This document shows, piece after piece, positions 57,105 to 64,000 of a stretch of 64,000 nucleotides of DNA. The stretch lies in the NCBI RefSeq assembly GCF_000020965.1, contig NC_011297.1, positions 882,387-946,386 on the forward strand. The letters run 5' to 3'. The number at the start of each line of letters is the position of its first letter. The stretch's first letter is position 1. The stretch comes from Dictyoglomus thermophilum H-6-12. Its GTDB lineage: Bacteria > Dictyoglomota > Dictyoglomia > Dictyoglomales > Dictyoglomaceae. The position numbers were made by a program, and so were the translations under genes. Under the pieces are notes generated by a model that was not told the origin of the DNA, did no database searches, and saw nothing but the letters and a program-made list of their open reading frames with translations.

Positions 57105-57647
57105 ATGAAACTTTTAGTAATGAGTGATACTCACGGAGATATTAGTTTTTGGGAACATGTTAGAAATTTTGTAGAGGAAAGTGATTACATAATCCATGCT
57201 GGAGATGTTCTTTATCATGGCCCAAGAAATCCACTTCCTTCAGGATATAATCCTCCTAAGCTTGCTGAGTTAATAAATAATTCTAAGCCCTTCTTTATAG
57301 CTAAAGGAAATTGTGATGCTGAAGTAGATCAGCTAGTTTTAAGTTATCCTATAGCATCTCCCTACATATTACTCTACTTTGACCCACTAAAGATTTTAGT
57401 GACTCATGGGGAGGATAAAGAAGAAAAAGATCTTTGGAATATGGCGGAAAAATATGACGTAAATGTCTTGATTTTTGGGCATATACATACTCCTGTTTTG
57501 AAGAAAGAAAAAAATAGAATACTTTTAAATCCAGGAAGTCCCTCTCTTCCAAAAGTTCCTCATAAGACTATTGCCTTAATAGATGGTAAAAAAATATCAA
57601 TTCTAGATATAATCAATAAAAAAGAGCTTTATTCTTTAGAGGTGTAG
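57105..57647 (+). CDS. YfcE-type metallophosphodiesterase
   Basis: About 180 residues with 'LLVMSDTHGDISFW', 'HAGDVLYHGPRNPLPSGYNPPKLAE', 'AKGNCDAEVDQ', 'VTHGE' and 'IFGHIHTPV..ILLNPGSPSLPK', which are the YfcE phosphodiesterase metal motifs. I start at ATG 57105 behind GGGAGGTGA; ATG 57072 would put the ribosome site inside the gene and add unrelated residues. It is the second of a tandem pair. The tRNA cluster promoter follows. Confidence 0.92.
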   Translation: MKLLVMSDTHGDISFWEHVRNFVEESDYIIHAGDVLYHGPRNPLPSGYNPPKLAELINNSKPFFIAKGNCDAEVDQLVLSYPIASPYILLYFDPLKILVTHGEDKEEKDLWNMAEKYDVNVLIFGHIHTPVLKKEKNRILLNPGSPSLPKVPHKTIALIDGKKISILDIINKKELYSLEV

Positions 57648-57666
57648 TTAAAATTGTTGTTATCTC

Positions 57667-57693
57667 TTGACTTAAGAAAAATTTTTTTATAAT
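57667..57693 (+). promoter_or_regulatory. likely promoter of the eight-tRNA cluster
   Basis: TTGACT (57667-57672) and a perfect TATAAT (57688-57693), but with a short 15-base spacer. A second -10-like TATTAT at 57693-57698 gives 20 bases. The position 15 bases before the first tRNA is right, the spacing is not ideal. Confidence 0.5.
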
Positions 57694-57707
57694 ATTATCT
57701 TAGCTAT

Positions 57708-57785
57708 CGGGGCATGGCGCAGTTGGTTTAGCGCGCCTGGTTTGGGACCAGGAGGTCGCTGGTTCAAGTCCAGCTGCCCCGACCA
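57708..57785 (+). tRNA. tRNA-Pro (TGG)
   Basis: Complete 78-base cloverleaf, anticodon loop TTTGGGA (anticodon TGG), encoded CCA. First of eight tRNA genes in tandem. Confidence 0.95.
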
Positions 57786-57800
57786 GTTAAGAGAAAAAGA

Positions 57801-57878
<78 letters not shown>

Positions 57879-57893
57879 TTTTAAATGGGCTTT

Positions 57894-57970
57894 GCGCCCA
57901 TAGCTCAGGTGGACAGAGCGGCAGACTTCGAATCTGCAAGTCGGAGGTTCAAGTCCTCCTGGGCGCGCCA
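57894..57970 (+). tRNA. tRNA-Arg (TCG)
   Basis: Complete 77-base cloverleaf, anticodon loop CTTCGAA (anticodon TCG), encoded CCA. Reads CGA and CGG. Confidence 0.95.
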
Positions 57971-57993
57971 AAAGTCGTGGGAAAGTAATGAAT

Positions 57994-58071
57994 GGTGAAC
58001 GTAGCTCAGTATGGCAGAGCGCTGGGTTGTGGCCCCAGTGGTCGCGGGTTCAAATCCCGCCGTTCACCCCA
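57994..58071 (+). tRNA. tRNA-His (GTG)
   Basis: Complete cloverleaf, anticodon loop TTGTGGC (anticodon GTG), encoded CCA. The extra G at -1 (57994) faces the C73 discriminator, which is the histidine identity pair; it is included here. Confidence 0.95.
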
Positions 58072-58084
58072 GATATAGATAAAA

Positions 58085-58161
58085 GCGCCCGTAGCTCAGT
58101 AGGATAGAGCAACGGACTTCTAATCCGTGGGTCGGGGGTTCGAATCCCTCCGGGCGCGCCA
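58085..58161 (+). tRNA. tRNA-Arg (TCT)
   Basis: Complete 77-base cloverleaf, anticodon loop CTTCTAA (anticodon TCT), encoded CCA. Reads AGA/AGG, the dominant arginine codons in these genes. Confidence 0.95.
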
Positions 58162-58166
58162 TTCTT

Positions 58167-58242
58167 GGGCCGTTAGCTCAACTGGCAGAGCACCTGACTC
58201 TTAATCAGGGGGTTGCAGGTTCGACTCCTGCACGGCTCACCA
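58167..58242 (+). tRNA. tRNA-Lys (CTT)
   Basis: Complete 76-base cloverleaf, anticodon loop CTCTTAA (anticodon CTT), encoded CCA. Reads AAG. Confidence 0.95.
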
Positions 58243-58247
58243 GTTGT

Positions 58248-58331
58248 GCGAGGGTGGCGGAATGGCAGACGCGCTAGACTTAGGATCTAGTGGGATTTCC
58301 CGTGTGGGTTCAAATCCCACCCCTCGCACCA
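58248..58331 (+). tRNA. tRNA-Leu (TAG)
   Basis: Complete class II tRNA of 84 bases with a long variable arm, anticodon loop CTTAGGA (anticodon TAG), encoded CCA. Reads CUN. Confidence 0.95.
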
Positions 58332-58354
58332 AAAAAGTAGTGAAGAATTTGGGT

Positions 58355-58432
<78 letters not shown>

Positions 58433-58456
58433 TTTTATATATAATGTATCAAACAG

Positions 58457-58476
58457 CCTCAGATTTACATCTGAGG
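58457..58476 (+). terminator. terminator after the tRNA cluster
   Basis: Perfect 8-base stem CCTCAGAT / ATCTGAGG with a 4-base loop (TTAC), followed by a T-rich tract (TATTATTTTG). It lies between the tRNAs and the trigger factor gene and could also act as an attenuator for that gene. Confidence 0.75.
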
Positions 58477-58505
58477 TATTATTTTGTTATAGGGAGGTTA
58501 GATTG

Positions 58506-59801
58506 ATGCCAATTAATGAATCAAGTTTCAAATATGAGATAGAAAAACTTCAAGGAAGCAGAATAAAAGTAAACGTAGAGGTAGATGCAAAAGAAAGAGA
58601 GCAGAGTTTAGAAAGGGCTTATAAAAATTTAGTAAAAAGATATCAGGTTCCTGGTTTTAGGAAGGGTTATACACCTCGTCCTGTACTTGAAAAGTACTTG
58701 GGTAGTGAGGCTTTTGAGGATGAGGCAATAAGAATAGTTGCGAGAGATATTTTAAATATGATTCTTAAAAACGAAAAACTCACACCTTTACAAGATCCTT
58801 ATTTTGATTTGTTACCTGAAGGTTGGAAAGAAAACGAAAATTTGAAATTCTCTATTGTGATTGAGATACCCCCTGAATTTAAGCTTGGGAATTATAAGGG
58901 CTTTTCAATAAAGAGAGAAAAAATTGAGGTTTCAGAAGAAGAGGTTGATAGAGTAATAGAACAAATTGAACTTCAACTCAGTAAGTTAAATTCTGTGGAA
59001 GATGGAAGTGTAGAAAAAGGTGACGTGGTTTATCTTGAAAGGGAAAAAGAAGATGGTACTCAGCTTCCGCCTTTATGGTTTACTCTTAATGGGCAGATGC
59101 TACCAGATTTAGAAGAGAAGTTAATTGGAATGAAGGTAGGGGAAGAGAAAATTATAGAAGTGAATTTTCCTGAAGATTTTTATGAGAAGGAAATTGCTGG
59201 ACAGACCTTGCCTTTAAAATGGAGAGTTAAGAAGATTTGGAGATATGAAAAACCCGACGAAGAAACTTTTCTTCAGAAAGTAAATGCGAATTCTTTAGAG
59301 GAGTTTAGAGAAAGAGTGAAAGAAAGTATTAGAGAAGAGAGAGAAAGACTAGAGAAAGATAGGCTTTTTGCAGAGATACTGGATAAGATATTGGAGACTA
59401 CCGAACTTGATCCTCCTCTAAGTTATGTGCATTATTTGGCAGAAAATATATTGAAAGAATTTCTTAGCGAACTAAATAAAAAAGGCTTAAATTTGGAAGA
59501 CTATCTTGCCCAAAGGGGTATTAATAGAGATGAATTTGTAAACAATGTAATAGAGGATGCAAGGAGAAGAATTAAAATAGAAATGATTCTTGATAAAATT
59601 GCTGAGGTTGAGAACATTGATGTTTCTGAAGAAGAAGTAGAAAATGTGATAAAAGAAATTGCAGAAAATGAGGGTAAGGATTATAAAGAAATTAGAAGAG
59701 AGTTAGAGAGGGAAGGTACAATTAACACTTTAAAAAGAAATATGCTTAGAGAAAAAGTGAGGGAATTTTTGATAAAAGAAAATGTTGTAGAGGAGGAATG
59801 A
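58506..59801 (+). CDS. tig: trigger factor (ribosome-associated chaperone, PPIase)
   Basis: Trigger factor binds the ribosome exit tunnel. The N-terminal 'RIKVNVEVDAKEREQSLERAYKNLVKRYQVPGFRKGYTPRPVLEKYLG' includes the G-F-R-K-G ribosome-binding signature. A PPIase-like domain (about residues 155-245, 'VEKGDVVYLEREKEDG') and a long C-terminal helical region follow. The length is 431. I start at ATG 58506, 8 bases after GGGAGG. It leads the tig-clpP-clpX group, a common chaperone/protease operon. Confidence 0.95.
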   Translation: MPINESSFKYEIEKLQGSRIKVNVEVDAKEREQSLERAYKNLVKRYQVPGFRKGYTPRPVLEKYLGSEAFEDEAIRIVARDILNMILKNEKLTPLQDPYFDLLPEGWKENENLKFSIVIEIPPEFKLGNYKGFSIKREKIEVSEEEVDRVIEQIELQLSKLNSVEDGSVEKGDVVYLEREKEDGTQLPPLWFTLNGQMLPDLEEKLIGMKVGEEKIIEVNFPEDFYEKEIAGQTLPLKWRVKKIWRYEKPDEETFLQKVNANSLEEFRERVKESIREERERLEKDRLFAEILDKILETTELDPPLSYVHYLAENILKEFLSELNKKGLNLEDYLAQRGINRDEFVNNVIEDARRRIKIEMILDKIAEVENIDVSEEEVENVIKEIAENEGKDYKEIRRELEREGTINTLKRNMLREKVREFLIKENVVEEE

Positions 59802-59807
59802 TGAGAA

Positions 59808-60392
59808 ATGTTAGTTCCGATTGTAATTGAACAGACCCCAAGGGGCGAAAGAGCCTATGATATATATTCTCGCCTTTTGAAGAGTAGAATAGTTTTTTTA
59901 GGAACAGCAATTAATGATGAGGTAGCAAATTTAGTAGTTGCTCAGCTTTTATTTTTAGAGTCAGAAGATCCTGAGAAAGATATATATCTTTACATAAATA
60001 GTCCAGGTGGTGAGGTTTCCGCAGGCCTTGCCATCTATGATACTATGAGACATATAAAACCTAAGGTGGCCACAGTTTGTGTAGGGCAAGCTGCAAGTAT
60101 GGCTGCTATCTTACTTGCTGCAGGAGATAAAGGCAAGCGATATGCATTACCTCACTCGAGAGTGATGATTCATCAACCTCTTGGAGGAGCTTATGGACCT
60201 GCAGCTGATATAGAGATCCACACTAGGGAGATTTTAAAAATCAAGAGAGTTTTAAACGAAATTTTAGCCCACCATACTGGTCAACCTATAGAAAAGATTG
60301 AAAGAGATACTGATAGAGATTTCTTTATGTCTGCTTATGAAGCAAAAGAGTATGGTATTGTGGATGAGGTTTTAGAAAGTAAAAAAGAATAG
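59808..60392 (+). CDS. clpP: ATP-dependent Clp protease proteolytic subunit
   Basis: Serine protease that forms the tetradecameric chamber. The catalytic triad is Ser97 ('[14 protein letters not shown]'), His122 ('MIHQPLGG') and Asp171 ('[13 protein letters not shown]'). '[17 protein letters not shown]' is conserved. The length of 194 is normal. A ribosome site GAGGAATGATGAG lies at the end of tig, and clpX follows by 10 bases. Confidence 0.97.
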   Translation: MLVPIVIEQTPRGERAYDIYSRLLKSRIVFLGTAINDEVANLVVAQLLFLESEDPEKDIYLYINSPGGEVSAGLAIYDTMRHIKPKVATVCVGQAASMAAILLAAGDKGKRYALPHSRVMIHQPLGGAYGPAADIEIHTREILKIKRVLNEILAHHTGQPIEKIERDTDRDFFMSAYEAKEYGIVDEVLESKKE

Positions 60393-60402
60393 GAGATGAT
60401 CT

Positions 60403-61638
60403 ATGAGCGATAGAGATATTCGCTGTTCTTTCTGTGGAAGGACACAAAAAGAGGTTAAAAAATTAATTGCAGGACCAGGTGTATATATATGTGACGAATG
60501 TGTGAAATTAGCTTATGACATCATAGAAGAGGATGAAGAAGAGGACGTAACTGAGGAATTTGAAGATTTTGTTTTGCCAAAGCCTCATGAGATAAAAAAT
60601 TTTCTTGACCAGTATGTGATAGGACAAGAGAGAGCTAAGAAAATTTTATCAGTTGCTGTTTATAATCATTATAAACGAATATTTATGAAATCCAAAATAA
60701 CAGAAGATGTGGAAATACAAAAAAGCAATATTTTGCTTATTGGTCCTACGGGAGTTGGAAAAACCCTGTTGGCAGAGACATTAGCTAAGTTTCTTAAGGT
60801 ACCTTTTGCTATAGCTGATGCTACAACATTAACAGAAGCTGGATATGTGGGTGAAGATGTAGAAAATATTCTTTTAAGATTAATTCAGAATGCAGATTGG
60901 GATATCAAAAGGGCCGAAAAGGGGATTGTTTACATAGATGAAATAGATAAAATCTCAAGAAAATCTGAAAATCCATCCATAACCAGAGATGTTTCAGGAG
61001 AAGGAGTACAACAAGCTCTTTTAAGGATAGTAGAAGGTACTATTGCAAATGTTCCACCTCAGGGTGGAAGAAAACATCCTTATCAAGAATTTATTCAGAT
61101 AAATACTAAGGATATATTGTTTATAGCTGGTGGATCCTTTGAGGGCATAGAAAAGATTGTTGAGAAAAGATTGGATGTTTCTAGTATAGGATTTGGAGCT
61201 CAAATAGAGCCTAAAAATCGTAAATCTCTAACTCAAATCTTGAATCATATTATTCCCGAGGATCTTATTAAATTTGGGATGATTCCCGAATTTGTAGGAA
61301 GATTCCCTGTAGTTGCAGTATTAGAGCCTTTAAGTGAGGAAGCCCTTTTGAAAATTTTAACTGAACCTAAAAATGCCCTTGTTAAACAATATAAAGCATT
61401 ACTCTCCATAGAAGGGGTAGAGATTGACTTTACTGATGAAGCTTTGAGGTCTATAGTAAAGGAAGCTCTTGAGAAAGCTACAGGTGCAAGAGGACTTAGA
61501 GCAGTAATGGAGGAATTAATGTTGGATTTAATGTATGAACTTCCTAATCTTGGTATTAAGAGATTTACAATAACCCCTGAACTGGTTTATAATCGAGGGA
61601 AAATTTCTCAGGAGTTATTAAAAAAGCTTGCTGGATAA
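60403..61638 (+). CDS. clpX: ATP-dependent Clp protease ATP-binding subunit ClpX
   Basis: ClpX is the AAA+ unfoldase for ClpP. It has the N-terminal zinc finger ('[26 protein letters not shown]'), Walker A '[22 protein letters not shown]', Walker B '[15 protein letters not shown]', and the ClpP-contact loop 'IGFG' plus sensor '[11 protein letters not shown]'. The length of 411 is normal. Confidence 0.97.
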   Translation: MSDRDIRCSFCGRTQKEVKKLIAGPGVYICDECVKLAYDIIEEDEEEDVTEEFEDFVLPKPHEIKNFLDQYVIGQERAKKILSVAVYNHYKRIFMKSKITEDVEIQKSNILLIGPTGVGKTLLAETLAKFLKVPFAIADATTLTEAGYVGEDVENILLRLIQNADWDIKRAEKGIVYIDEIDKISRKSENPSITRDVSGEGVQQALLRIVEGTIANVPPQGGRKHPYQEFIQINTKDILFIAGGSFEGIEKIVEKRLDVSSIGFGAQIEPKNRKSLTQILNHIIPEDLIKFGMIPEFVGRFPVVAVLEPLSEEALLKILTEPKNALVKQYKALLSIEGVEIDFTDEALRSIVKEALEKATGARGLRAVMEELMLDLMYELPNLGIKRFTITPELVYNRGKISQELLKKLAG

Positions 61639-61653
61639 AGGGGGCTGTAAGTA

Positions 61654-64000
61654 ATGAAAGAGAGTATGCCTTCGGTCTATTCTTTTAATGAGGTGGAAGA
61701 TAAGTGGTATAAATATTGGCTTGAAAAGGACTATTTTCATGCTGATGTAGACAAAAACAAAAAACCTTATTCCATAGTGTTGCCCCCTCCTAATATTACT
61801 GGATCTCTTCATATGGGACATGCTCTTAATGCTACCATCCAAGATATTCTTATAAGATGGAGAAGAATGCAGGGGTTTAATGCTTTGTGGATACCAGGTA
61901 CAGATCATGCTGGTATAGCCACCCAGATGGTAGTGGAAAGGGAACTCTTAAAAGAAGGTAAAACAAGATGGGATCTTGGTAGAGAGAAGTTTCTTGAAAG
62001 GGTATGGCAATGGAAAGAGAAATACGGAAATACTATTGTGGAACAGTTGAAGAGGTTGGGAGTTTCATGTGACTGGAAAAGATTTAGATTTACTATGGAT
62101 GAAGTCTATTCGAGGGCTGTCATAAAAGCTTTTGTGGAGTTATACAAAAAAGGATATATCTATAAAGGTGAAAGGATTATTAACTGGTGTCCTCGTTGTA
62201 AAACTGCTCTTTCTGATCTCGAAATAAAATATGTGGAAGAGAATTCTTTTCTTTGGCATATAAAGTATCCCTTACACAATGAGGATGGTTATGTGATAAT
62301 AGCTACAGCAAGACCTGAAACTATGCTTGGAGATACAGCGGTTGCAGTTAATCCAGAAGATGAAAGATATAAAAATTTAATAGGTAAAAAGGTAGTGTTA
62401 CCTCTCGTAGGAAGGGTAATTCCAATAATTGCTGATGAGCATGTGGATCCCTCTTTTGGTACAGGAGCATTAAAAGTTACACCAGCTCATGATGCTGATG
62501 ATTTTGAGATTGGTAAAAAACATAATTTAGAATTTATCTCTGTTATAGACGAAAATGGAATAATGAATGAAAATGCAGGAAGATACAAAGGATTGAATGT
62601 TTTTGAATGTAGGAAGAAAATTGAGGAAGATTTAGAAAAAGAAGGATATTTATTGAAAAAAGAACCTTATATACATGATCTTGCCACTTGCGATAGATGT
62701 GGAACTCCTATTGAACCTTTAATTTCGAAGCAATGGTTTATGAGAATGGAAAATATTGCAAAGCCTGCTATAGAAGTTGTAGAAAAAGGAGAAGTTAAAT
62801 TTGTACCTGATCGCTGGAAGAAGGTTTATTTTGATTGGATGTATAACATAAAAGATTGGTGTCTTTCAAGACAGCTTTGGTGGGGACATAGGATACCAGC
62901 ATGGTATTGTGAAGATTGTGGGCATATTAATGTAGAGGAAAAACAACCCGAAAAATGCGAAAAATGTGGTTCTAAAAACCTAAAACAAGATGAAGATGTA
63001 TTAGATACCTGGTTTAGTTCGGCATTGTGGCCTCTTGGAACCTTAGGATGGCCTGAGGATACTGAAGATTTGAATTATTTTTATCCCACTTCAGTTCTAA
63101 GTACTGCAAGAGACATTATAAACCTCTGGGTTGCCAGAATGATTATGATGGGGCTTGAGTTTAAAGGAGACATTCCATTTTATTATGTTTATGTGCATCC
63201 TACGGTTCTCACTAGGGAAGGTAAAAGAATGAGTAAATCTAAAGGGACTGGTGTAGATCCCTTAGAACTCATAAATAAATATGGGGCGGATGTAACAAGA
63301 TTTGGTCTTGCTATTCAGTGTACCGAAATGCAGGATCTGAGATTCCATGAGGAGAATTTTGAGAATACTAAGAATTTCACAAATAAAATATGGAATGCTG
63401 CAAGATTTGTAATCTCAAATTTAGATTTTAATTTAAATTACAATGAGGTGGATCTTAGTAAGCACTCCTTATCTTTGAGTGATAAATGGATATTAACTAG
63501 GTTGCAGAAAGTAATTCGTGAGGTTACTGAGCATCTGGAGAATTTTAGGTTTAGTGAATATGTTAAGACTATTTATAACTTCTTTTGGTCCGAATTTTGT
63601 GATTGGTATATTGAGCTTTCAAAGCCGAGACTTTCTAGTACCGAAGATCCAGAGAGTAAATTAATTGCACAAGTTATTCTTTGGAGAGTATTAAAAGAAA
63701 GTATGCAACTTTTACATCCCGTTATGCCTTTTATTACAGAAGAGATATGGCAAAAGCTCCCATCAACTGATGAGAGTATAATGATTTCAAAATGGCCAGA
63801 ACCAAATGAATCATTAATAGACGAAGAAGCCGAAAGAGATATGATATTTCTTATGGACTCTATAAGAAGTATAAGAGCAATAAGATCAGAATTTAATATT
63901 TTACCTAATGAGGTTATTAATGTGGAATTTAGCACACCTAATAAATATAAGGAGGTTATTCTTCAAGGATATTCCGGTTACTTCTATACTCTTGCAAAGG
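61654..64000 (+). CDS. valS: valyl-tRNA synthetase (3' end cut by window)
   Basis: The frame runs from ATG 61654 to the window end with no stop, about 782 codons of a usual 870-900. The HIGH-type motif is in 'PPPNITGSLHMGHALNATIQDI', the valine-specific 'GTDHAGIATQMVVE', the editing domain 'TARPETMLGDTAVAVNPEDER', zinc-like pairs 'CPRCKTALSDLE' and 'CEDCGHINVEEKQPEKCEKCG', and the KMSKS motif as 'GKRMSKSKGTGVDP'. GGGGG precedes the start by about 12 bases. It is 15 bases after clpX, so it may share that operon. Confidence 0.95.
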   Translation, partial: MKESMPSVYSFNEVEDKWYKYWLEKDYFHADVDKNKKPYSIVLPPPNITGSLHMGHALNATIQDILIRWRRMQGFNALWIPGTDHAGIATQMVVERELLKEGKTRWDLGREKFLERVWQWKEKYGNTIVEQLKRLGVSCDWKRFRFTMDEVYSRAVIKAFVELYKKGYIYKGERIINWCPRCKTALSDLEIKYVEENSFLWHIKYPLHNEDGYVIIATARPETMLGDTAVAVNPEDERYKNLIGKKVVLPLVGRVIPIIADEHVDPSFGTGALKVTPAHDADDFEIGKKHNLEFISVIDENGIMNENAGRYKGLNVFECRKKIEEDLEKEGYLLKKEPYIHDLATCDRCGTPIEPLISKQWFMRMENIAKPAIEVVEKGEVKFVPDRWKKVYFDWMYNIKDWCLSRQLWWGHRIPAWYCEDCGHINVEEKQPEKCEKCGSKNLKQDEDVLDTWFSSALWPLGTLGWPEDTEDLNYFYPTSVLSTARDIINLWVARMIMMGLEFKGDIPFYYVYVHPTVLTREGKRMSKSKGTGVDPLELINKYGADVTRFGLAIQCTEMQDLRFHEENFENTKNFTNKIWNAARFVISNLDFNLNYNEVDLSKHSLSLSDKWILTRLQKVIREVTEHLENFRFSEYVKTIYNFFWSEFCDWYIELSKPRLSSTEDPESKLIAQVILWRVLKESMQLLHPVMPFITEEIWQKLPSTDESIMISKWPEPNESLIDEEAERDMIFLMDSIRSIRAIRSEFNILPNEVINVEFSTPNKYKEVILQGYSGYFYTLAK

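Overview
The window reads as one AT-rich chromosome segment from a thermophilic bacterium. The translated proteins are rich in Lys, Glu and Ile, many genes start with TTG or GTG behind strong GGAGG-type ribosome sites, and genes are packed with frequent 1-25 base overlaps. From recalled family resemblance I think it is a Dictyoglomus species; no search was run. A type IV pilus secretin implies an outer membrane, while several gene neighbourhoods (pepQ-efp-accBC-asp23-nusB-dxs-tlyA-recN) look like Firmicutes.

Layout. 1-5488: end of a pilus assembly operon (PilN, PilO, a PilP-like protein and a long PilQ-type secretin). 5488-17346: a long same-strand run with a peptidase, EF-P, biotin carboxyl carrier and biotin carboxylase, an Asp23/AmaP/DUF2273 envelope trio, NusB, DXP synthase, TlyA, NAD kinase, RecN, a Nudix hydrolase and alanine dehydrogenase. 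It ends at a hairpin shared with the convergent hslO. 18356-20518: a polar amino acid ABC importer. 20603-27181: an aromatic amino acid operon (aroE, aroC, aroB, DAHP synthase, tyrA, aroA) that ends with a TrpR/YerC-like regulator and starts at a promoter overlapped by a perfect 8+8 inverted repeat. 27191-33785: an oligopeptide/oligosaccharide-type ABC importer on the minus strand. 33862-34708: a decayed insertion sequence between 16-base direct repeats. 34764-35027: three tRNAs. 35053-38284: a secreted protein of unknown function, the two NfnAB subunits and a CsoR/CstR-type repressor. 38341-40668: tRNA-Arg, a DUF4388 protein and a COG2509-type flavoprotein. 40651-42168: an amidohydrolase on the minus strand. 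42290-53539: a Fur-family regulator, ArgR, a histidine kinase, MiaB, MutS, MutL, MiaA, an aminotransferase and HflX. 53531-54217: a DUF72 protein on the minus strand. 54396-57647: Rho, a GerMN protein and two metallophosphoesterases. 57708-58429: eight tRNA genes. 58506-64000: trigger factor, ClpP, ClpX and the first 2.3 kb of valS.

Most of the window is housekeeping, and I see no phage, CRISPR array or defence island. The best leads are: (1) a candidate aromatic-pathway autoregulatory circuit, with an operator over the aro promoter and a TrpR/YerC-like protein encoded last in the operon; (2) a CsoR-family repressor with the Cys-Cys pair of persulfide sensors but no copper-binding His, placed directly after NfnAB; (3) an EF-P with Gln at the position normally modified as Lys; (4) a secretin with a stacked array of N-domains, part of it an almost perfect 331-base duplication.
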